A stretch of DNA of 45,797 bases from Thauera phenylacetica B4P (GTDB lineage Bacteria > Pseudomonadota > Gammaproteobacteria > Burkholderiales > Rhodocyclaceae). This document shows positions 39,591-45,797 of the stretch, one piece after another (within the stretch, counting starts at the first letter, position 1; each line of letters begins with the position of its first letter). The notes below the pieces were generated by a model that saw only the letters and a list, made by a program, of their open reading frames with translations, made no database searches and was not told the origin of the DNA. The stretch is taken from assembly GCF_000310225.1 (NCBI RefSeq), contig NZ_AMXF01000008.1, forward strand, positions 1 to 45,797, in the 5' to 3' direction. The position numbers and the translations under genes were made by a program.

Positions 39591-41642
39591 GTGCTTCGTC
39601 TGCGCCCGCTCGCGGTGGCCGTCCTCGGCCTGTCCGCTCTCCCCGTTTCCAGCCTCGTCCATGCCGAGACCTTGCTCGGCGCCCAGACCGTCACCGCCAA
39701 GGGCTACGCCGCCGACACCCTGGAGACGCCGCAGGCGGTCGAGATCCTGCAGGCGCCGGCGGCCGGCGGCACGGTAGCGGGCGGGCTGCTGCGCGGCAAG
39801 CCCGGCCTCGCGGCGCAGTCCGACGGCGCCTGGGGGCAGAACCCGGTGCTGCGCGGGCTCAAGAAGGAGAGCGTGGTGGTGATGGTCGACGGCGTGCGCA
39901 TGAACTCGGCGCAGCCGCAGGGCGCGATCGCCTCCTTCCTCGACCTCGGCCTGCTCGAGCGCGCCGAGGTGGTCAAGGGCCCGGGCTCGGTGCTGTACGG
40001 CAGCGGTGCGATGGGCGGGGTGGTCAACCTGATCACGCCGGACGTGGGCTTCAGCGCCGAGGACGAGCTCGGCGGCCGCATCGGCGCGCGCTTCTCCAGC
40101 GTGGACAAGGGCGTCGCAGGCGCCGCGCTGCTGACGCGCTCGAGCGCGAACAGCGCGCTGGTGCTGGGCGTGGCCGGGCGCGACGTGGATGACTACCGCA
40201 GCCCCGACGGACGCGAGGACCGCACCGGCTACCAGTCCGACACGCTGCTCGCGAAGTACAAGCACAAGCTCACCGAGGACCTGACGCTGCGGGTGAACCT
40301 GCAGCGGCACGAGGACGAGGATGTCTGGTACCCGGGGTCGGCGCGCAGCGGTGCCGGAATTCCCGCACCGCTCGGCACCGCGACCATCCACTCCCCCGAG
40401 CAGCGCCGAGAGCTGTATGAGCTCGGCGTGGACGCGCGCCTGGGCGAGGGCACGCTGGCGGCTGAGGTCTATCGCCAGGAGGTCTTCCGTCAGATTCGCG
40501 CCTTCTCTTCGGCCAAGCAACGCGACTACGTGCGCAACGACGTCACTTTCGTCACCGATGGCGCGAAGGCGAAGTATCTGTTTCCGGTCGGCGATAATCA
40601 CCTGCTGACGGTCGGCGCCGAACTGTGGCGCATGCGTGGGGACCCCGAGCGCTACATCGACAACAATCCCCCGGCCTTCGACAACAACATGCGCAACGAT
40701 CCGTTCAAGAAAGGCGAGATCGAGTCTGCAGGAGTATTCGTGCAGGACGAATTCTCACTCGGGCAGACCCGCTTCGTCGCGGGCGCACGCTTCGATCGCG
40801 TGACGGGAGACGCCGCGCGCAAGGGCATGACGCAGACGACTGGCCTGGAGAAGACCGACAACAACCTGTCGTGGTCGCTCGGCGCGATCCAGCCGCTGAA
40901 CGAGAACCTGAGCGCCTACGCCAACGTCGGTCGCGCCTATCGAGCGCCGGACATGCGTGAGCGCTTCGAGGACTCCGCGCGTGGTGATGGTTATTATCAC
41001 GTGGGCGATCCGCAACTCGATCCGGAGGTGTCGACCAGCTTCGAGCTGGGACTGAAGCAGGGTGGGACGGGCTTGCAATATCAGCTCGCCGCTTTCTATA
41101 CCCGGATCGACGACTACATCGCCGGGCGTGCGACGGGGCTTCCCAACAAGCAGACGGGGCTTCCCGAAAAGATCACCGGGAACCTCGACAAGGTCACCAT
41201 CTACGGCATCGAGGGCAGCGCCAGCCTGCCGGTCGGCGCCTTCATCGCCGACGCCGGCTTCACCTGGCTGCGCGGCAAGAACCATCAGGACGACGAGCCC
41301 CTGTTCCAGATGCCGGCGCCCGAGTTGACCCTGGGCATCGGCCAGCCCGCCGAGCGCGGCTTCTGGTGGCGTGCGCAACTGCGCGCCGTCTCCGAGCAGG
41401 ACCGCATCGCGACCCGCTTCACCAACGGCACGGAAAACGCCACCGCCGGCTTCGTCACCGCCGACGCCGAGTTCGGCTGGCGCTTCGGCAAGGTCGGCGC
41501 CTTCGAGTCCGCCGGCCTCGCCGTGCAGCTTAGCAACCTCGCCGACAAGCGCTACCACGAGCACCAGACCGAGGGCGTCTCGGGCAACGAGCTCGCCGCG
41601 CCTGGCCGCGGCATCGCATTGAGCCTGAACGGGAGCTTCTGA
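39591..41642 (+). CDS. TonB-dependent outer-membrane receptor
   Basis: 683 residues from GTG 39591 (GGAG 9 nt before). Signal peptide MVLRLRPLAVAVLGLSALPV...VHA. A TonB-box-like AQTVTAKG, then a plug domain (VLRGLKKESVVVMVDGVRMN, VVKGPGSVLYGSGAMGGVVN), then a 22-strand barrel ending in terminal Phe (LSLNGSF). It resembles haem/haemoglobin-type or siderophore receptors. The ABC transporter genes follow by 1 nt, so it imports their ligand across the outer membrane. A phage insertion just upstream may have altered its control. Confidence 0.9.
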   Translation: MLRLRPLAVAVLGLSALPVSSLVHAETLLGAQTVTAKGYAADTLETPQAVEILQAPAAGGTVAGGLLRGKPGLAAQSDGAWGQNPVLRGLKKESVVVMVDGVRMNSAQPQGAIASFLDLGLLERAEVVKGPGSVLYGSGAMGGVVNLITPDVGFSAEDELGGRIGARFSSVDKGVAGAALLTRSSANSALVLGVAGRDVDDYRSPDGREDRTGYQSDTLLAKYKHKLTEDLTLRVNLQRHEDEDVWYPGSARSGAGIPAPLGTATIHSPEQRRELYELGVDARLGEGTLAAEVYRQEVFRQIRAFSSAKQRDYVRNDVTFVTDGAKAKYLFPVGDNHLLTVGAELWRMRGDPERYIDNNPPAFDNNMRNDPFKKGEIESAGVFVQDEFSLGQTRFVAGARFDRVTGDAARKGMTQTTGLEKTDNNLSWSLGAIQPLNENLSAYANVGRAYRAPDMRERFEDSARGDGYYHVGDPQLDPEVSTSFELGLKQGGTGLQYQLAAFYTRIDDYIAGRATGLPNKQTGLPEKITGNLDKVTIYGIEGSASLPVGAFIADAGFTWLRGKNHQDDEPLFQMPAPELTLGIGQPAERGFWWRAQLRAVSEQDRIATRFTNGTENATAGFVTADAEFGWRFGKVGAFESAGLAVQLSNLADKRYHEHQTEGVSGNELAAPGRGIALSLNGSF

Positions 41643-41643
41643 C

Positions 41644-42816
41644 ATGCACGACCGCCGCCCCAGCCACGATCACGCGGACCATCATGCGAACCCGCCACGC
41701 GGACTCGTGTTCGTCGATCGCTCGGCCCGCCGCCTCGCATGCGAGGGCCGTCCCGACGTGGGGGCGGGGGCTGCGATCCGGCCGCGCCGCGGCTTCGCCC
41801 TGCCGGCGTGGACGCGCGCGGTCATGCATGTCTGCGTGGTGTGCGCCTTCCTTCTCGTGACCGGCATCGTCCACGCGCAGGCGCCGAAGCTGCCCAAGCT
41901 CACCCTCGCCGGTCCCTCGGCCGCGGTGTCGAATGCGCTGATCCACATGGTCGACTCCGGCGCCCTCAACGACCTCGCCGAGGTGGTCGAGTTCGTGCCC
42001 TGGCGCGACCCCGACCAGCTGCGCGTGATGGCGCTCGACGGTCGCGCCGACGTGCTGGCGATGCCCACCAACGTCGCCGCCAACCTGTACAACCGCGGCG
42101 CGAAGCTGCAGCTCATCAACGTGTCGACCTGGGGCGTGCTGTGGCTGGTGTCGCGCGACCCGGCGCTGAAGTCGCTCGCCGACCTGCGCGGCAAGGAGCT
42201 GGCGATGCCTTTCCGCGGCGACATGCCCGACATCGTGCTGCAGCTGCTCGCCGAGCAGCAGGGGCTGGACGTGAGGAAGGACCTGCAGCTGCGCTACGTC
42301 GCCAGCCCGGTGGACGCGATGCAGCTGCTGGTGATGCGCCGCGTCGACCACGCGCTGCTCGCCGAGCCGGCGGCCTCGATGGCGCTGCGCAAGACCGGGT
42401 CGTTTCCGCTCAGCGTGATCGCGCCCGAGCTGCATCGCAGCGTGGACCTGCAGCAGGAGTGGGGCCGGGTGTTCGCGCGCGCGGCGCGCATCCCGCAGGC
42501 CGGCATCGCCGTCATGGGGGCGCTGCGCGAGCGTCCCGAGCTGGTGGCCCGCATCGAGGCCGAATACGCGCGCTCGCTGGCGTGGTGCAAGGACAACGCC
42601 GAGGCCTGTGGCAAGGCGGTAGCGGCGCGCATCGACCTGCTGAGCCCCGAGGCGGTCACGGATTCGATCGCGGTGAGTCAGCTGGAGGCGGTGTCCGTCG
42701 CGGATGCGCGCGCCGAGCTCGAGTTCATGTTCGGCAAGTTGGTGGCGAAGAACCCGGCCCTGGTCGGCGGCAAGCTGCCGGACGAGGGCTTCTACGCCGG
42801 AGCGACGAAGCCATGA
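41644..42816 (+). CDS. ABC transporter periplasmic substrate-binding protein (NitT/TauT-like)
   Basis: 390 residues from ATG 41644. A His/Arg-rich first 60 residues (MHDRRPSHDHADHH) precede a signal peptide MHVCVVCAFLLVTGIVHAQA, so the true start may be ATG 41824, although that lacks a good ribosome site. The mature part (LTLAGPSAAVSNALIHMVDS, VEFVPWRDPDQLRVMALDGR, VDAMQLLVMRRVDHALLAEP) is the NitT/TauT-type binding fold. Ligand unknown; the Fur-like site hints at iron or haem. Confidence 0.8.
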   Translation: MHDRRPSHDHADHHANPPRGLVFVDRSARRLACEGRPDVGAGAAIRPRRGFALPAWTRAVMHVCVVCAFLLVTGIVHAQAPKLPKLTLAGPSAAVSNALIHMVDSGALNDLAEVVEFVPWRDPDQLRVMALDGRADVLAMPTNVAANLYNRGAKLQLINVSTWGVLWLVSRDPALKSLADLRGKELAMPFRGDMPDIVLQLLAEQQGLDVRKDLQLRYVASPVDAMQLLVMRRVDHALLAEPAASMALRKTGSFPLSVIAPELHRSVDLQQEWGRVFARAARIPQAGIAVMGALRERPELVARIEAEYARSLAWCKDNAEACGKAVAARIDLLSPEAVTDSIAVSQLEAVSVADARAELEFMFGKLVAKNPALVGGKLPDEGFYAGATKP

Positions 42817-43604
42817 TCCTGCTGCGCGCCTGGCTGGCCGGTTTGCCGGCCTACCTGTGGAGTGGCTGGGGCGCGATCGCCAGCCTCTGTCTGCTGCTCG
42901 CCGCCTGGGAGGCGGTGAGCCTCGTTTACGGCCCCCTCGTCATGCCCGACCCGCGCGCGGCCTTCGCCACGCTGTGGGGCCTGATCGACAGCGGCGCGGC
43001 CTGGCCGGAGCTGGCTGCCACCGCACGTCGCGCGCTCAGCGGCTACGCGCTCTCGGTGGTCGCCGGCAGCGTGCTCGGCCTGGTCGCCGGGCTGTCGATG
43101 ACTGCCTCGATGATGTCGCGCCCGCTCGTCACCGTGCTCATGGGCACGCCGCCCATCGCCTGGCTGGTGCTGGCGATGCTGTGGTTCGGCGCGAGCGACG
43201 GCACGCCGGTGTTCACCGTGTTCGTCGCCGCCTTTCCGGTGATCTTCATCGGCGCGCTGCAGGGCACGCGCACGCTCGACAACCAGCTCCACGGCATGGC
43301 CGAGGCCTTCCGCCTGCCGCGCCGCATGATGATCACCGACGTCTATCTGCCGCATGTGGTGTCCTACCTGTTCCCGGCCTGGATCGCCGCGCTCGGCACG
43401 GCGTGGAAGGTGGTGGTGATGGCGGAGCTGCTCGCCACCCAGGACGGTGTGGGCGCGGCGCTCGCGGTGTCGCGCTCGCACCTCGACACGGCCGCCACCA
43501 TGGCCTGGATCGCGGCGGTGGTCGGTCTGCTGCTGGCGGTGGAGTACCTGGTGCTGGAGCCGATCAAGCGTGAGGTCGAGCGCTGGCGGGAGCAGGGCGC
43601 ATGA
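42813..43604 (+). CDS. ABC transporter permease (BPD type)
   Basis: 263 residues, six membrane segments. The EAA-like loop lies around GMAEAFRLPRRMMITDVYLP. ATGA overlap with the binding-protein gene. Belongs to the nitrate/sulfonate/taurine-type permease family. Partner of the ATPase that follows with ATGA overlap. Confidence 0.88.
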   Translation: MILLRAWLAGLPAYLWSGWGAIASLCLLLAAWEAVSLVYGPLVMPDPRAAFATLWGLIDSGAAWPELAATARRALSGYALSVVAGSVLGLVAGLSMTASMMSRPLVTVLMGTPPIAWLVLAMLWFGASDGTPVFTVFVAAFPVIFIGALQGTRTLDNQLHGMAEAFRLPRRMMITDVYLPHVVSYLFPAWIAALGTAWKVVVMAELLATQDGVGAALAVSRSHLDTAATMAWIAAVVGLLLAVEYLVLEPIKREVERWREQGA

Positions 43605-44554
43605 ACACGATCTCGACTGCCGAACTGCGCGTGCACGGTCTCGCCCATGCCTTCGCGCGCGACGAGGTGCTCTCCGGCATCCACTTCCGCGTGCGCGCGG
43701 GCGAGGTCGTGGCCCTGGTCGGGCCCTCGGGCTGCGGCAAGACCACGCTGCTGCACCTGGCCGCCGGCCTGCTGACGGTGCAGGAGGGCAAGGTCGACAA
43801 CGGCTTCGCCTCCACCGCCTTCATGTTCCAGCAGCCGCGCCTGCTGCCGTGGAAGACCGCGCTCGACAACGTCGCGCTCGGGCTCAAGGCGGCCGGCATC
43901 CAGCGCGCCGAGCGCCACTTCCGCGCGCGCGCGCTGGCGCTGCGCCTGGGACTCGCCCACCGCGACCTCGACAAGTTCCCCCACCAGCTCTCGGGCGGCA
44001 TGCAGAGCCGAGTGGCGCTGGCGCGCGCGCTGGTGCTCGCGCCCGAGCTGCTGCTGCTCGACGAGCCGTTCTCGGCGCTCGACGTCGGCCTGAAGGAAGA
44101 GCTCTACCGCCTGCTGCTCGACCACCAGGCCGAGCGCGGCATGGGCGTGCTGATGATCACCCACGACCTCATGGAGGCGGTGCGCCTGTCGGACGCGATC
44201 CTGGTGATGGCGCCCGAGCCGGGCCGCATCGTGTGCCGCTTCGAGCTCGACCGCCCGGCGTCCCGGCGCGACGACGCCTGGGTGTACCGGCACACCGCCG
44301 AGCTGCTGCAGACGCCCGACGTGCGCACGAGCTTCGGCCTGCCGCCGGTGGTGGAGCCCGAACGAGCGACCCGTGCGCAGGGGCAGGAGGCGGTGCGGCA
44401 GCAAGGAGTGCGGCAGGAAGGAGCGGCGCAGGACGGCGCGGGGCAGGAAGGCGCGGCGGGTGCCGGGCGCGCGCAGCCGCTGTCCGGGCTGCGCCTGGTG
44501 AGCCCGGCTACCGGGCTGATTGCGGTGCAGGGCGGCAAGCGTTGCGGGGCATGA
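43601..44554 (+). CDS. ABC transporter ATP-binding protein
   Basis: 317 residues. Walker A GPSGCGKT, Q-loop FMFQQPRLLPW, signature LSGGMQ, Walker B LLLLDEPFSALD, H-loop ITHD. The core ends near residue 245. A Gln/Gly/Ala-rich tail (QEAVRQQGVRQEGAAQDGAG) extends it and looks like low-complexity expansion. ATGA overlaps on both sides. Confidence 0.9.
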   Translation: MNTISTAELRVHGLAHAFARDEVLSGIHFRVRAGEVVALVGPSGCGKTTLLHLAAGLLTVQEGKVDNGFASTAFMFQQPRLLPWKTALDNVALGLKAAGIQRAERHFRARALALRLGLAHRDLDKFPHQLSGGMQSRVALARALVLAPELLLLDEPFSALDVGLKEELYRLLLDHQAERGMGVLMITHDLMEAVRLSDAILVMAPEPGRIVCRFELDRPASRRDDAWVYRHTAELLQTPDVRTSFGLPPVVEPERATRAQGQEAVRQQGVRQEGAAQDGAGQEGAAGAGRAQPLSGLRLVSPATGLIAVQGGKRCGA

Positions 44555-45797
44555 GCATGGGTCAGACGGCGATGCGTACGGCGACCGGGGCAGGGGGGGA
44601 GGGCGCCTCCCAGGGCTGGGGGGCACGCCTGGCAGCGCGACCGCTGTTCATGTGCGGCTTCCGCCCCTTCTTCCTCCTCACCGCGCTCTACGCGGTGCTG
44701 GTGCTGCTCGCCTGGAGCGGCTTCCTCGGCTTCGGCCTGGCGGTGCCGGCGGTCGCGGGCGGGCCCCTTGTGTGGCACGCGCACGAGCTGATGTTCGGCT
44801 TCGGGCTCGCCGCGGTGGCGGGTTTCGTGCTCACCGCGGTGCCGGAGTTCACCGCCACGCCGGCCTTCGCGCCGCGGGTGGTGCTGCGTTTCGTGCTGCT
44901 GTGGCTGGCGGCGCGGGCCGCCTTCTGGTTCTCGGGGGCGCTCGCCGCCGTCGCCGGGGGCTGGCTCGATGGAGCGGACGGGCAGGCCGCGCGATGGCTC
45001 GGCCATCTGCCCGCGGCGCTGCTTGAGATCGGCTTCGCCTGCGCGCTGCTGGCCGCGGTGGCGCCGCGGCTGTGGCGCGACCCGGAGCGGCGCCAGCTCG
45101 GCTTCCTGTGGGGCCTTGCGGCGATGGCGGCGGTCGTGGCGGGCTTCCACCTCGACGTGCTGCGCGGCGAGTATCCGATGCGCTGGGTGCTGGCAGGGCT
45201 GGGCGCGATGATGGCGCTGGTGGTGGTGGCGATGAGCCGGATTTCGATGCGCGTCATGAACGACGCGCTCGACGCCGAGCGCGCGCGCCGCCTGCCCGCG
45301 CGCACCTTGCGCCACGTCGAGGAGGCCGAGCTCGAGCTGCCCGCCTACCGCGCGCGGCCGCCGCGGCGCAACCTGGCGGTCGCGGCGATCGCGGTCTATA
45401 CGGTGGCCGAATTCCTCCTGCCGGGATCGCCGATCACCGGCTGGCTGGGGCTGGGCGCGGCGGCGGCGGTGTTCAACCTGCTCAACGACTGGCACGTCGG
45501 GCGCGCGCTGTTCACGCGCTGGGCCTTCCTGCTGTACGCGGTGTATTGGCTGCTCGCGCTCGGCTATCTGCTGCTCGGCCTCGCCCATCTGGGGGCGCCG
45601 CTGGCGCCGAGCGCCGGGACGCACCTGCTGGCGATCGGCGCGATGGGCCTGTCGATCCTGGCGGTGCTGTGCATCGCCGGGCGCACGCACGCCGGCTATG
45701 CGCTCGACGAGCGCCCCTGGGTGGGCGTGGCGGCGGGCTCGATCGTGCTCGCGGCGGTGCTGCGCGCGGCCGCCGGCCTGCCCGACACGCCCGCGGC
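44551..45797 (+). CDS. NnrS family membrane protein (3' end outside window)
   Basis: The frame is open from ATG 44551 to the edge, about 415 residues. Signature stretches are FMCGFRPFFLLTALYAVLVL, LVWHAHELMFGFGLAAVAGF, TAVPEF and CIAGRTHAGYAL, with conserved His likely to bind haem and copper. About 11-12 membrane segments. NnrS proteins are linked to nitric-oxide response and denitrification. ATGA overlap places it in the transporter operon. Confidence 0.88.
   Translation, partial: MSMGQTAMRTATGAGGEGASQGWGARLAARPLFMCGFRPFFLLTALYAVLVLLAWSGFLGFGLAVPAVAGGPLVWHAHELMFGFGLAAVAGFVLTAVPEFTATPAFAPRVVLRFVLLWLAARAAFWFSGALAAVAGGWLDGADGQAARWLGHLPAALLEIGFACALLAAVAPRLWRDPERRQLGFLWGLAAMAAVVAGFHLDVLRGEYPMRWVLAGLGAMMALVVVAMSRISMRVMNDALDAERARRLPARTLRHVEEAELELPAYRARPPRRNLAVAAIAVYTVAEFLLPGSPITGWLGLGAAAAVFNLLNDWHVGRALFTRWAFLLYAVYWLLALGYLLLGLAHLGAPLAPSAGTHLLAIGAMGLSILAVLCIAGRTHAGYALDERPWVGVAAGSIVLAAVLRAAAGLPDTPA

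Noticed and set aside
43364-45690. Long leftward ORFs over the ABC ATPase and NnrS genes
   Set aside because: Reverse-strand shadows of genes with complete motif sets.
1-45797. tRNA, rRNA, CRISPR array, IS element or diversity-generating retroelement
   Set aside because: No cloverleaf, spaced repeats, IS-type inverted ends or reverse-transcriptase motifs were noticed. The Ala/Gly repeats are coding and diverged.

Overview
The window is almost entirely one transposable (Mu-type) prophage in a GC-rich proteobacterium. It enters at the left edge, already inside the tail genes, and ends at about 39.3-39.4 kb. Bacterial DNA follows: a TonB-dependent receptor, a three-gene ABC transporter and an NnrS-family gene. 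High GC, an NnrS gene and Mu/B3/BcepMu-like phage genes would fit a denitrifying betaproteobacterium (Thauera/Azoarcus-like). That host guess is inference only.

Layout. (1) 1-17.1 kb, leftward: late structural genes. Read in the direction of transcription they are protease/scaffold, major capsid, a head-completion set, gp36-like and gp37-like proteins, tail tube, tape measure and distal tail proteins. No tail sheath is present, so the tail is predicted to be long and non-contractile, as in B3/D3112. (2) 17.2-29.0 kb, leftward: the early operon, in order Ner-like, Rha, small HTH proteins, a DUF3102-like protein, DDE transposase (MuA), ATPase (MuB), several unknowns, DUF3164, DUF2786, GemA, a Mor activator and a small sigma-region-4-like protein. 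(3) 29.1-31.9 kb, rightward: the repressor and genes probably expressed in the lysogen, including a PD-(D/E)XK-like nuclease and two membrane proteins. (4) 32.0-39.3 kb, rightward: endolysin, Rz/Rz1 spanins, gp25/gp26/gp27-like proteins, large terminase, portal, MuF and gpG. (5) 39.59 kb to the end, rightward: the host operon behind a Fur-box-like site.

The main oddity is that the head genes are split. Terminase, portal, F and G run right to the right-hand prophage end. Protease, capsid and tail run left from the far end of the early operon, about 22 kb away. In B3/BcepMu-like phages G is followed directly by the protease. Inverting 17.2-39.3 kb would restore that order.

A near-identical 16-bp dyad (AATGAA-4-TTCATT followed by TYRGC) sits at three places, each oriented into late genes: before the endolysin, before the protease and before gp37. 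These match the Plys, PI and P-type late promoters of Mu and suggest one activator drives both halves of the split module.

Three small genes lie antisense to long operons with their own sigma70-like promoters: a 51-aa membrane protein at 8220 and two zinc-ribbon proteins at 27216 and about 27878. The two zinc-ribbon genes share a promoter-leader design, and the second has an in-frame amber at codon 5 after its ribosome binding site.
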